This document shows positions 1 to 9,288 of a DNA stretch of 11,326 nucleotides, one piece after another (positions within the stretch are counted from its first letter, which is position 1; the number at the start of each line of letters is the position of its first letter). The stretch is from Saksenaea vasiformis B4078 (Eukaryota; Mucoromycota; Mucoromycetes; Mucorales; Saksenaeaceae). Position numbers and translations under genes: made by a program. A model generated the notes under the pieces. It made no database searches. It was not told the DNA's origin and saw nothing but the letters and a program-made list of their open reading frames with translations. The stretch is taken from contig JNDT01001920.1 in assembly GCA_000697055.1 (NCBI GenBank), positions 1 to 11,326 of the forward strand. The letters run 5' to 3'.

Positions 1-912
1 CAGTTTCCTGTTTACCGCGGCGTTTATCGTCTGTATGATCCTCTCGCCCTAGCTTAGTTACCTGTTCACACTCTCGTCGGTTTGGAAAGTGAACGAGGTT
101 TGTACATCTGCATTACCATTTCTTTCCCACCATCCGTCACGCAAAGTAGCTGCACACGAACGAGGCAATTCTGCCCACCCATTTGGTTCATCATTCCTCG
201 TACATATTGATGTCAAACGAAGTAACTCCATTCATATCCAATGAAGCGGCTTCAGCTTCATGTAATCATTGTCAAAGGCTAGATCATCATTATCTGAAGT
301 TGATTTCTATGACGCAAAAGGTCTAACTAGCGCAAACCTGTTCGATTGGTCAGCGCGAAAATTATATTCCATCGACGCAAATCAACACGAAAATAATTGG
401 AAAATATTCCTGACATTAGCTTGCATAAAATCTGAGAATCGTAGCAAACAGTTGCTAAATGCCACCATTGCCGTCACATTTCAGCAAAATACAATGATTT
501 ACGGGAACCTTTATTTGCCGTCAGTACGAAATACTGAAGGGGAAAGCAGTAGCAGTGTTTCAAGATTCCACCAAATAAACCATACCTAAAGGAACGCATG
601 AATTTGTTTTTCTTTCTTCTTAGGCTCCTTTTTCCATACAAAACGTAACTGGGTTTGACTACACTCGCAGAAACACATGCCTTTGATCCATTGCTTATAC
701 CTTTTGTCATTAAGCAATGAAACTGGCTGCTCGCAGAAACCATCAACCACATCTCCCATCCACACGGAAATGGTACGGGATGCAGCACCTACAGACGTGT
801 GGGATTACCCTTCGGGGAATAAGTAAAACGACATCCAACTATTGTTCCATTTACTAACCACGAACAAATCGTTGTGCTGTCTATATAAATTTCGCGTTTG
901 TCGAGGGGTCGA

Positions 913-1050
913 GTTGATGTAAATGGTGCATAAATTTGCCAACTTACGTATTAATGGAAGCATGTCGGATTCTTCTCTTAGTGTAAAAGTGGCCCTCACG
1001 GACGCAAAACTTATATAGACCAGGTAGAAATCTGTTCAATGAACGGTAAA
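913..1050 (+). repeat. Diverged interspersed repeat, copy A
   Basis: This is the longest clear copy of a family seen at least four times in the window. It runs from GTTGATGTAAAT through AAATTTGCCAACTTACG to a core of CTTAGTGTAAAAGTGG, then GGACGCAAAACTTATATAG, and ends near GAACGGTAAA. The same blocks occur in the same order in the copies at about 1559, 5480 and 9071. No terminal inverted repeats or target duplications could be defined, so the element boundaries are approximate. Sequence upstream (about 835-912) also resembles sequence upstream of the partial copy at 1751, so the true unit may be longer. Confidence 0.55.
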
Positions 1051-1558
1051 GCTACAACAACGACTTCACGCGCACATTAATTTGGTCCCCAGACGGACGT
1101 AAAAATTATTTGAGCAGCATAAAAGCTCATGCAAACTAGAAAATAGACTTAAAGGCAAGAGTAAACCTGTATGTGTATAAATTCATATCCTTAATGGGTG
1201 CCTTCTTGGAAAACAGAGCCAAACAAATGAAAGCGATTCATGCGTGCATTAGATACGGATCATTCTGAACGAAACCTCTCCCTATCTTATATCAATTGGG
1301 TCTACTGCAATTACAAGCGGATATTCAATCCGCACTAATTCAGGAACTCCGTTACTGACGCGACTCAGCGTTATATAAATTTGCCACTTAATGTAGTCTT
1401 TATCTCCCATCATGATGCGAGATACAGCCGCAGGTGGAATTGCGACATCAAAGTTTGAAAGGCTGCGTCAATTGTCAGCTGAGCATCATTCCATCCATTA
1501 ATCATGACTAAAAGCTTACGCTATCCTAAATCTATTCCTGCGTCCACTACGGGACCAA

Positions 1559-1670
1559 AGTTAATGTAAATGAACTGCAAATTCATTGCCAATGTACGTA
1601 CTGATGTCGGCATATGCAATTCCTTCCTTGGCGTAAACTTTACTCTGCAAGGACATAAAATGTAAAAGCA
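1559..1670 (+). repeat. Diverged interspersed repeat, copy B
   Basis: This copy shares with copy A the block AGTTAATGTAAATG, then CCAATGTACGTACTGATG, then CTTGGCGTAAACTTTACTC, then GGACATAAAATGTAAAA. Order and spacing match copy A, with many substitutions and small indels. It is non-coding in appearance and best read as an old mobile-element or satellite relic. Confidence 0.5.
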
Positions 1671-1699
1671 ACTTTTGAAAAACTAGCGTTTACTGACCG

Positions 1700-1800
1700 T
1701 AAGCACTGTACCATTTGCTGCATAATTACTCTAGCCTGGTCTCAGAGAGAAAGTTGATGTAGAGGAGGCGCATGCTTGTCACGGCAACGGATAACAATGA
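1700..1800 (+). repeat. Partial repeat copy (5' part only)
   Basis: The block CTGTACCATTTGCTGCATAA followed by AAAGTTGATGTAGAGG resembles the left part of copy A (TTGTTCCATTTACTAACC at about 842, then GAGTTGATGTAAATGG at 911). The right-hand core (CTTAG...GACGCAAAA) is not found after it. The match is short and the assignment is tentative. Confidence 0.3.
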
Positions 1801-2087
1801 TAGAACAAATTCGGCTGGAGATGGGTCTGATTTCAAACACAGATGGTCAAGTTACCACAGGAGCAGCTGTCTGTGCGTAACAGTGTAGAGGTTGCATGAA
1901 ACTCTCTTACGGCCAATGGCTATCTCAACCGATGTGGACAAACGAACGTCTAATGACAATTTGTAAAAGAGAAACCTATATCATCGTCTTCTTTTTTCGT
2001 CTTTAATAAGGATTACAAACAGGAAAAATTTACAAAGTAGGGTTGATCGTTAAGCAAGGAAATTAGGGAAAAGGGAACATGTAGGAT

Positions 2088-4126
2088 TTATATTAACATG
2101 CCAGCAACGGCAGCAGAGACCCAGGTACTGATAGCACCGCACAACATAGCGGAGACAGCCAAACGAGAAATATCACCAGCTCGCTTTGGTGCCAGAGTTC
2201 CTAGCACACCGATCTGCATACCAACACTTCCAAGATTGGCAAAACCACAAAGAGCATAGACAGTAATCATTCGGGTGCGCTCTGGCAAAGTAGACATCTG
2301 GATCAGCTCTTTGTATGCAACGAACTCATTAGCCCAGATCTTAGTGGCCAACAATTGTCCAACAGTAACAAGATCATTGTTGGGAATGCCCATCAGCCAT
2401 GCAACCTAGTTTCATGTTAGCAAATAGACCCCCAAAAAAAGTATCTTGAAAATCTTACAGGCACAAAGATATAACCAGTAATAAGCTGCAGTGTCAAGTT
2501 TTGGATGGTCAAAAAGTTACCAATCCAGGTCAGGCCGGCATTGACAGCATACAACAATGCAAGCAAAGAAATCAAATTGGCAGCGATTAACAGGGCAATA
2601 TTCATACCAATAGCAGCACCGTTACCTGCGGCGTGCAAAAGGTTGGAAGCTTTTTCTTCTTGCGGGGGAACCTTGACTTCATGGGCAGTCATAGGAACCT
2701 TTGTTTCGGGATATCGTAGTTTGGAAATGGCAAGGGAGCAGGGGATGGACATGATACAAGAGGTCAACAAAGCTTCGGGTGAAACGCCCATGGAGATGTA
2801 ACCGTACAAGACGGCACCGGAGATAGTTGCAAAACCGGAGGTCATAACCTGATGCAATTCAGCATTTGTCATGTATGGCAAGAAAGGCTTCACCAACAGA
2901 GCATTCTCGCCTTGACCAAGGAACGGCTAAACAAAAAAAGAGTTGGAAAAAAAACGGGGGGGCGAAGCCAACAAACAAATTTACCGAGGCAACTGCCACA
3001 ACGGATTCAGCACCGGAGACACCCAACAGAGCCTTGAATACCACGGCGCATTTGGCCAACAGCCATTGAAGCGAACCGAGATAGTACAAGACTTGGACGG
3101 TGGCGGCAAAGAAAATAACGGTCGGGAAAACGCTGACGGCGAAGATACCTGAATTGGCGACAGCATCGCCGAACACGAATTCGGTACCGAAATAAGCCTT
3201 ACTAAGGTAACCTCGGGCGAATTGTGACGCCCAGCTGAAAATGCTTTGGCCAACAGAGGAACGGAAAACGAATAATGCAAGCAAAAATTGCAATAATACG
3301 CCACCAGAAACAGTATTCCAATTAACAGCTCCACGATTCTACCCGTAACGGTCAATCCCTTTTCTTTTTTTCTCTCTTTTCGTTTTACGCATCCTTACCG
3401 TAGAGCAAGCAAAGACAGCGGCCAAAAAGACAAACATACCGAACAGAGCGATTAGTCGTTGGAGGCGCGTAGAATCGGGTGACTCGGGTAAGGAGAAAAC
3501 GGTAACAATAATGACAGCGACAGTGAAAGCACAGTACAACATGGATCGGATACGCGCACTGACGAGTCTCAATGGGGCGGCGATTGTTTTGATGGCGATT
3601 CCCCACGGTTTCGTAACCACGGTCGTTGGGACATGACAGAAAAAGATATAAAGAGAGAACCAGGCGTAAATCAAACCAAGAATAAGGTTCTCTTGATCGT
3701 ATCCTTTAGGCACTTGTAATGCATAAGCAGCTGCCAGGAAACCAGTAAAGATCAGCCACATCAACAAGCTACGGAGTTTGGAAAGGTTCGAATATGTTAA
3801 AAATTTTTCAGGTATAAATAACACTGCAAGACTTACTGAAACCATTTACGATGCCTGTCATAGATGACACTAAAACGGCCAGGTTTTTCTTCTGCCAATT
3901 CATCGTATTCGTACTTGTATTCTTCAGTGGTAGTAGGCATTTCAATAGCAGATGACGAAGAAACATCATGATGCTGAACCTTTTCATCCACCTCATGTGC
4001 TTCAATGGTCTTGTCGGTATGTGTCCGATGGGTTGGTAAGGTATCATACTCTGCTACAGCGGTTGTCCTTTGTTCATCTATTTGAGAGAGAGATTCTCCT
4101 GAATCTTTAGGATTCGTCGTTGGCAT
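2088..4126 (-). CDS. Concentrative nucleoside transporter (CNT family), 5 exons
   Basis: Minus-strand exons are 4126-3837, 3768-3399, 3338-2985, 2926-2459 and 2405-2088, giving 1,800 bases (599 residues plus TAA); every junction is GT-AG and keeps frame. The product is a polytopic plasma-membrane symporter for nucleoside uptake. Residues 1 to about 95 are a hydrophilic, acidic, His-rich cytosolic tail; membrane segments follow from about residue 98 to the end. The CNT signature A-x-K-x3-NEFVAY is at 514-525. The substrate-site residues known from the Vibrio cholerae CNT structure appear as GQxE (342-345), E521, N551 and S554. The N-terminal, gate and C-terminal CNT domains are all present and the length is normal. 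Ser338 sits where Na+-coupled members have Asn, which suggests proton coupling. The start is the first ATG of the open stretch; no upstream in-frame ATG was needed. The family assignment is secure; substrate range cannot be read from sequence. Confidence 0.93.
2406..2458 (-). other. Transporter intron 4 (53 bp)
   Basis: Donor GTAAGA after CCT, acceptor ACTAG before GTT GCA TGG; phase 0. A textbook branch site GCTAAC lies 10 to 15 bases upstream of the acceptor. Splicing gives GYIFVP|VAWLMGIP, a conserved CNT segment. It is the shortest intron in the window. Confidence 0.9.
2927..2984 (-). other. Transporter intron 3 (58 bp)
   Basis: Donor GTAAAT after GCC TCG, acceptor TTTAG preceded by a T-rich tract; phase 0. 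Splicing creates VAS|PFLGQGENALL, the conserved hairpin containing the substrate-binding GQxE, which strongly supports the junction. Confidence 0.9.
3339..3398 (-). other. Transporter intron 2 (60 bp)
   Basis: Donor GTAAGG after ACG, acceptor GGGTAG before AAT CGT GGA; phase 0. The possible branch sequence is ATTGACC. Splicing joins the membrane segment ending FACST to NRGAVNWNTV, restoring the CNT core fold. The intron is purine-rich on the coding strand. Confidence 0.88.
3769..3836 (-). other. Transporter intron 1 (68 bp)
   Basis: Donor GTAAGT after TGG TTT CA, acceptor CCGTAG before C TTG TTG. It is phase 2, so the split codon becomes CAC (His97). A possible branch site TTTTTAAC lies about 30 bases before the acceptor. 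Without splicing the first exon stops at once after residue 97. An alternative acceptor 13 bases from the donor would be too close to function. Confidence 0.85.
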
Positions 4127-4220
4127 GATGGGTGTGCAATAAAAAAAATTAAGGTTTAAAGAATGTCAGATTAGGTTCCAAACATTCAAGATGAAGGGGA
4201 GAAAGGGGAAAAAGATGAGA

Positions 4221-4263
4221 GTATATATATATATATGTATGTATATATATACGTATATATATG
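4221..4263. repeat. AT-rich (TA)n/(GTAT) microsatellite
   Basis: An imperfect simple repeat of TA units broken by GTATGTAT and ACGTATA, 95 to 140 bases upstream of the transporter start codon. It can form cruciform or unwound DNA and is likely length-variable. It lies in the probable core promoter or 5' leader. Confidence 0.85.
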
Positions 4264-4357
4264 TTATGAGACAGAAAAGAAAGAAAAAAAAAACCTTGTC
4301 CGTATTGCCTTTTTAAACAGCATAAAAAAAAGCCGACAGACCAAAGCATAGAGTACC

Positions 4358-4363
4358 CACGTG
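4358..4363. promoter_or_regulatory. CACGTG box upstream of transporter
   Basis: A palindromic CACGTG 232 bases upstream of the transporter ATG. This is the core recognised by bHLH factors such as Cbf1/Pho4 types in fungi. A six-base site is expected a few times by chance in a window of this size, so function is only a suggestion. Confidence 0.25.
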
Positions 4364-5112
4364 CGACCACCCGAGTTGGGTTATTCTCACTGGATTAGTT
4401 TTACTGCATATTTCCTTGAAATGTGGTTGGTCCCTTTCATTTGTCTTGTAACTGACATTTAAATGTTACTTTCGGGAAAACATGGAGTTAACGTTGAAAT
4501 CCCAATCATCTCCACTTTTTCACTTTTTACCGATCCGAAAGTAGAGAAATCCTCAAAAACTGGCGTGAGAAATGTGTTACGTTGGGAGAGACCGGGGAAA
4601 TTTACTAATCGTACCGATAAATGTCTGGTTATACCCATATCACAAGAGCCCGGGGAAAATGGGGTATAATCGCGTTCTTCATTAGTTATCATACAGATAC
4701 TACCGCAATCAAAAACAAATGTATTTAGTTTTATCTTCTAGCCGTTATCTCCGGTAAACTTCTCCGATCACTTTCATTCCCACCAGATCTGTGTTAACAA
4801 TTTACACGATATACTTCTTTTTTTTTAAGTCTACGCGTAACAAAGAATAAAAAATTATGGCCTGACTCATCTGCTATCCTTGGGTGCAGTCGGCAAATAA
4901 AGAAAACCCCTGCTATTCTCATTTATTTGTCAGTTGATGATTCTCCAGGGACATGCATACGATCCACGAATCCAAGAACCACATGACACCAGCTTTCTTT
5001 TTTGAAACTCAACTACTATAGTGTTTACCTTTTAACCTTGATGTTTTCAATGAACTGACAATATTCCCTTCTCAGCAACTTACTTTTGGTACAATTCCAT
5101 GCAGACATGCTG

Positions 5113-5343
5113 TCATCTACGGAATGGCATGGCAATCATGCCGAGCAACGTGATCCAGTTACCCCATGCTTTCCGTGCCGTCGCCAAGCAGGCAGGTAAA
5201 CTGAGAGCATAAAGATCTTGAGGCGCATTATGGTGCAGAATACGAGTCAATTGTCTAAAATCAGGTGCCACCCGTCTGCCGCTGTCATGATGCTGTTGCT
5301 CAGGGTACCAACTGTTCACCAGTTTTCCCCGGATTTTACCTTT
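5113..5343 (-). pseudogene. Coding-like remnant of unknown origin
   Basis: An open minus-strand segment of 76 codons, bounded upstream by an in-frame TGA and ending with TGA. It lacks any in-frame ATG. Its composition is protein-like (for example DFRQLTRILHHNAPQDLYAL, then RKAWGNWITLLGMIAMPF) with an even amino-acid mix and few AT-biased runs. I tried joining it to the short ATG-started stretch just upstream (MNRTSK, about 5380-5396) by a GT-AG intron, but the phases do not match. It could be a decayed exon or element fragment, or simply a chance opening. I do not recognise the sequence. Confidence 0.25.
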
Positions 5344-5354
5344 TCACGTGAAAA
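5341..5354. promoter_or_regulatory. 14-bp perfect palindrome with CACGTG core
   Basis: TTTTCACGTGAAAA is a perfect inverted repeat with a bHLH-type E-box core. It stands more than 1.2 kb upstream of the transporter start and about 350 bp past the SEC2-like stop, so no target gene is obvious. It could be a binding site or a chance palindrome. Confidence 0.25.
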
Positions 5355-5479
5355 TACAGTGATTTGGAAATGATACCTTGCTCGTGCGATTCATCTTGCG
5401 CTAGCTTTAGATCATACGGCGTGAGCTTCAAACAAACTTCTCTCTGGGAAGTATTTCCGGATCAAGGACGCATACACAA

Positions 5480-5560
5480 CTTTTCCTTAGCACAAGGTTA
5501 GCTCTTCATGGACGCAAGATTTATTTAGAGTGGCGTAAAAAGAACGTTCAGTAAACAGTA
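5480..5560 (+). repeat. Diverged interspersed repeat, copy C
   Basis: This copy contains CCTTAGCACAAGGTTAGC, then TCTTCATGGACGCAAGATTT, then ATTTAGAGTGGCGTAAAA and GTTCAGTAAACAGTA. It matches the right-hand core of copy A, including the GAACG(T)...GTAAA tail, and is closest in its middle to the copy at 9071. The left blocks seen in A and B are weak or missing. It lies about 140 bases beyond the stop of the SEC2-like gene. Confidence 0.5.
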
Positions 5561-5700
5561 TTAAAGATATCGATTTGTTGCAACGCTTGAGGCTCTTTTG
5601 AAGAGGCATGGCGGTCATATCTTTAGAACAACGCTTAAAAAATTTTTTGATATCAAAACCGGGAATATAGTAGAATTATTTGGATTTGCTAAGAGGATTA

Positions 5701-7468
5701 TTAGGCGGTACTAGAGGCGGTAGTTGATGTGGATTCTGCGGAACTTGAAGGACGACTGTAACTGGTGTCTTCGGATATCGTGGCACGTTCATGATTGCTA
5801 TCAGCCAAAAGTCCTACTGATGCTTTACCAACAGCCGACGGGCTGTGTCCAATACTTTGCAACGTTGTTGCAAGGATGCCGAGTCTACATGATTCATTAA
5901 TCATAAGTATGGTGGTTCTATTTTTTTTCTTGCTCCTGTTAATAGTACCTGCTCAAGAACATCTGCAGCCGTAGTCGTGTGCATTCTTTGTACAGATCCG
6001 TCAGGGACCGATCGCGGTAGGAGCCTTGTCGGAGATAACGGAGAAAGGTATAGAATTCGATTACGGCTACCAGTCGATCGCGGCAGTACCGGTCGATGCA
6101 AGTCCATTCGTCGAAATAGGAGATACGGAATCGGTAGCTTAACACGTTTTCACGTCGGCTGGGGTCTACCTTACGCCCGCATGCTCCACATCCTCGGAAG
6201 GCCGGGGAATATGCAAACCTTTCCCAAAGACTGGCAGTTACTTCTTCCATCCGTTGCTTCTCTGCTTGTTCATCCACAAATCCCGGCGGACATGCTTCAA
6301 CAAAACAAGATTTGATCAGGATGGCTTCCACAATTTTTTTACTAGTCATCCGCGGGTTGGGTCCGAATCGGAGACAGGGTTCAATATCTTCAGAGAGGCA
6401 ATGTTTCATAAACCTCAAACTGTGCATCTTTCGGACAGACAGTGTGCCAACGGTCTCAGCAAAGTATTGAAATTCTGTCAGAAGCTGATCGTCCTCAAAT
6501 GAATCGATCTGCACCGGCAAGGAAGTAGCGTGTGTCATCGCCAGATCCAGCTGAGCACGAATCACATAGCTAGTATTCTGCGTTTCTCCAAACACGTCGG
6601 TTTTTTTATACTCGGATGCCATCTCTCGTATGGGCTTGTCCTCTGTCGACGAGTCCTCCTTCTGCTCTCCTAAGCGCGTCATCTCCTCACGTAGCGTCTG
6701 AAGATCCGTTTCGACTTGTGCTAGACCATCCTCTGCTTCTTTTAACTGACTTTGAAGCTCGTCATATACCATTTGCAACTGCTGTTTTTCTTGTTTCTCG
6801 ACGACCACCATACCGTTGGCCTCTTCAAATAATCGCTGACTCAAGTCTTCTAGTTCCCTCTTCACCGACTCCTTTGACCGTTGAATCTCTTCAATTTGGG
6901 AGATCTCGTCAATGTATTTGGAATGAAGTATTTTGAGATCATGCTTCAGTGACACAAGGTCCTGAATGCATTTGTCAAGGTCGTGCTGTCGGTCTTGGCA
7001 TCGTTGCTCCAGGTTCTGGATCTCTGTGCAATATTGCTGTTGATTTTCTAATAACCGGTCAAGCTCCGCTTTGTTTTCCTTTATCGTCTTGAAACGTGCG
7101 CTACGCTCTTGCTGCCACTGGGCCAGCATCGGTACTCGCTCATCGCATATACTGCAGTGCTGAGAATCCGATGAGACAAGCCAATGTTTGCAATTACACA
7201 TATTAAGAAGATCTGTGGTGTGATGAGGGGTTATAGGGCTGTTTGTGCTACTGCTGGTGGTATCGGATGAGGTCGATGAACGAGTTTCAGACATACTATC
7301 GCATTCTAGAGTCTTATGTCTCCGTAAATGACTAAGCGATGTTGGTTTGCGAGAACGTTGCGCTTTGTCAATAGCGGCTTGCAGTTGACTATATAAGTTG
7401 GCAATATTGCGCTGCTGCTTCGGGGTCTTCTCCTGCTGCTGCAAGATACCCCCTTGTTGGTTATTCAT
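5701..7468 (-). CDS. Sec2/Rabin8-type Rab guanine nucleotide exchange factor, 2 exons
   Basis: Exon 1 is 7468-5949 and exon 2 is 5884-5701; the spliced frame is 1,704 bases (567 residues). Family members catalyse GDP/GTP exchange on Sec4/Rab8 GTPases on secretory vesicles, promoting exocyst-dependent polarised secretion. Residues 1-90 are low-complexity (poly-Gln, then Ser/Thr-rich). A possible metal-binding cluster follows: C91, C93, C105, C108. Residues about 115-270 form a long coiled coil containing the Sec2 GEF signature LEDLSQRLFEEANGMV (206-221), the asymmetric region that opens the Rab nucleotide pocket. Residues about 325-507 resemble the Rabin8/GRAB C-terminal domain, with CGAC (427-430), C457, C462 and RLVAVIEFYTFLRYLRQG (465-482). 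The tail is Ser/Thr-rich. The ATG at 7468 opens the frame; a further upstream exon cannot be excluded. Family assignment is confident. Confidence 0.9.
5885..5948 (-). other. SEC2-like gene intron (64 bp)
   Basis: Donor GTACTA after TTG AGC AG, acceptor CATGTAG before A CTC GGC. It is phase 2, giving Arg507 and continuing LGILATTLQSIGHS. If retained, translation ends two codons into the intron (after ...SRYY), giving a 509-residue form without the last 60 residues. The donor departs from the usual GTAAGT, and a TTAAT-type branch sequence sits just upstream of the acceptor. Support comes from the frame continuing cleanly for 60 codons. Confidence 0.75.
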
Positions 7469-7684
7469 GTATTATATGTTAGGTTTTTTATGGAAAGATA
7501 GAAATATAAAAAAGGTTCAACACAAAATTATGAGAGCCCTTTTTTTAACAAGCGACCAGAAAACCCAGGGCACACCCTCTTATGCATCTAAGTTTACGCA
7601 ACTTTCTCTATCTCGCGGAGCACACATTTTTTATTGTTATTTATAGTCTGGGGATAGTTGCACCATTCCACCCTACAAATTTCG

Positions 7685-7690
7685 CACGTG
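7685..7690. promoter_or_regulatory. CACGTG box upstream of SEC2-like gene
   Basis: A palindromic CACGTG 217 bases upstream of the SEC2-like ATG, a distance similar to the box before the transporter (232). It is a candidate bHLH site; the chance expectation for three such sites in the window is close to what is seen. Confidence 0.25.
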
Positions 7691-9070
7691 TAACACTCCA
7701 TTATGATCTACATCTGATAGCCTTTTGTTTCCCTTTTGACCCACATACTTCGTTCCTCACTAGTGATATGATCAAGATCGTACAACCTCATCTCACTTTC
7801 CACGGAATCTCCGACATACTACGCGGCTATCGTTTTCAGATCCGTTTCATCTCTCGGCTGTAACATATATGCTACATAAATTAACCTTACTTCAACAGAA
7901 AAAATGCCTTCTTTTCTATAGAAATAAGGGCAATTCCCGATTGAAAACCGGAAAACCTGATCCCATCTATCTTGGCTGATTCGTCTTGATCTTTCCAGGG
8001 CGTGATCAGCTCAGATCTCGTCTTTCTTTGGGCCGAGAATTTCTATCTATTTGACTTACCGTACGTTATGTGTCGCTTTTCTATGGATACACTGAGGGAT
8101 TCGAGATAGCGATATAGCAATAGTGTTCTTTTGCTGTTGATCAATCCAAAGTAGCTATCGACCTGACAGAACACCGTCATTAATGCTCCGTAGATTTATA
8201 ACCCTTTTCCATCCCACAATAAACGGTGCTCTCTTGGAATCTGAGATCTCACTGAGAAACATGCAAAGATGCATAGCAGCCCACACAATATAAAATTTTA
8301 GTGTTCTGCCTTTAGAATCCTCCCAAGCTCGTCAGCCCAGTAAGTATATTTTTGGTTGATATTTATCGGCACGCATTTACGTGATATATTAAGGGGCCAT
8401 TCAGCGAGAAGAAAGCTGAAGCAGGAGTCAAGGCAAGGACAGTGTTCGCTGATGGGTATAGACAAAACTCATAGACATAAGCTTGCTCAGCTCGTGATGG
8501 TGAAAATCCGACGTGCGCTCGGTAGATTTCTTCTACAACAGTAGAAGAAAAACTGCATTACTGAACGGAACAGAAACCGAGATTCTAGTGGAGATAGTTG
8601 TCCCTTTGCCTATTCCGTGACTATGCACGACACAAAAGCCAGCAAGTTTTAAGAGCAAATTGGAGGGACAAACCCCTCCCATTAAAGTATATAACCGATA
8701 GAACCGCCAAATAGAGAGATGATTGCTTCATTAATTTCGCAACTAAATGAGCTCATAGCATAGATTTCTAAGGAAGAAGACAATTGTAATAAAGCTAATC
8801 TCGTCCCAGTATCAATCGGGTTGCACAATCGACAACAATAGCAATCAATGAGGGACCGTGGTAAGATTCACAGGGTTGTAGTACAAACAATGTAACATAG
8901 TAGGGCCCAGTAAGTTGGGTCTTGTGGTCCTGGCGATGTCATATATCTATAGAAAGCGCATTTACAACATTTTGCATGCAATTTTGCGCCATGAGTTAAC
9001 TATTTGGAGCGAGATTCAAACGAAAGTTGCACGGGAATATATGTCTTTTTTTCCTTTTTACTGTCACTCT

Positions 9071-9179
9071 GATGCTGATATTTAATTTACCAATTTCTGC
9101 ACTAATAGCTAGATATTCCTTTCCTCCCTTAGCGCAAACTTCCCTCTTCATGGGCGAAAATCTATATAGAATGGCATAG
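9071..9179 (+). repeat. Diverged interspersed repeat, copy D
   Basis: This copy runs from GATGCTGATATTTAATTTAC through CCAATTTCTGCACTAATAGC to CCTTAGCGCAAACTTCC, CTCTTCATGGGCGAAAATC and TATATAGAATGGCATAG. The whole length aligns with copy A, block for block, and the core is the best match to copy C. It has the least degenerate-looking core of the four and is the best seed for building a consensus. Confidence 0.5.
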
Positions 9180-9288
9180 TGGGGAAGACCATTATCTTAC
9201 TTGGGGATGGAGGGCATCTTGTGTGCATTGCTGGGGCTGTAAATGCACCAATCGGGAGCATATCCTTTTTCTTTATAAAGATGACTAG

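Larger units (their letters stand above)
1..2087. other. Non-genic flank with repeat copies
   Basis: I see no gene here that I can support. A 106-codon plus-strand open stretch (269-589) has no ATG near its beginning, no visible splice partner and no recognisable motif. The recognisable content is repeat-derived: one long copy (about 913-1050), a second (about 1559-1670) and a partial third (about 1700-1800). A small nested hairpin lies at 241-261 (ATGAAGC and GCTTCAT arms). The last roughly 100 bases are the 3' flank of the minus-strand transporter gene and should contain its untranslated region; I could not identify a canonical AATAAA signal there. Confidence 0.6.
4127..5700. other. Intergenic region between transporter and SEC2-like gene
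   Basis: The first about 250 bases are presumably the transporter's promoter and leader: CT-rich on the coding strand, with an AT microsatellite and a CACGTG box. A 77-codon minus-strand open stretch at 4459-4692 begins with ATG but resembles no family I know and has no visible splice partners, so I do not call it. Positions about 4700-5110 show nothing recognisable. Further on are a coding-like remnant (5113-5343), a palindrome (5341-5354) and a repeat copy (about 5480-5560). The final bases should hold the 3' end of the SEC2-like transcript. Confidence 0.55.

Noticed and set aside
269..589. 106-codon plus-strand open stretch at the left end
   Set aside because: It has no ATG near its beginning, no splice sites that extend it convincingly and no motif; partly it resembles repeat words (GACGCAAA, GCGCAAAC). 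I treat it as a chance opening.
2859..3845. Treating the separate open frames of the transporter as individual small genes
   Set aside because: They join through four GT-AG introns into one continuous CNT protein with the conserved motifs intact at every junction.
4459..4692. ATG-started 77-codon minus-strand ORF and an overlapping plus-strand ORF
   Set aside because: Both strands are open over the same bases, neither has a recognisable domain, and no splice partners are visible.
5939..7468. Reading the SEC2-like gene as a single 509-residue ORF
   Set aside because: A GT-AG intron at 5885-5948 joins it in frame to a 60-codon continuation, which makes a more sensible end than the intron-encoded YY-stop. 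The short form is kept only as a retention product.
8662..8679. GGAGGG/CCCTCC hairpin
   Set aside because: A six-base stem in intergenic DNA without a T-run or adjacent gene; expected by chance.
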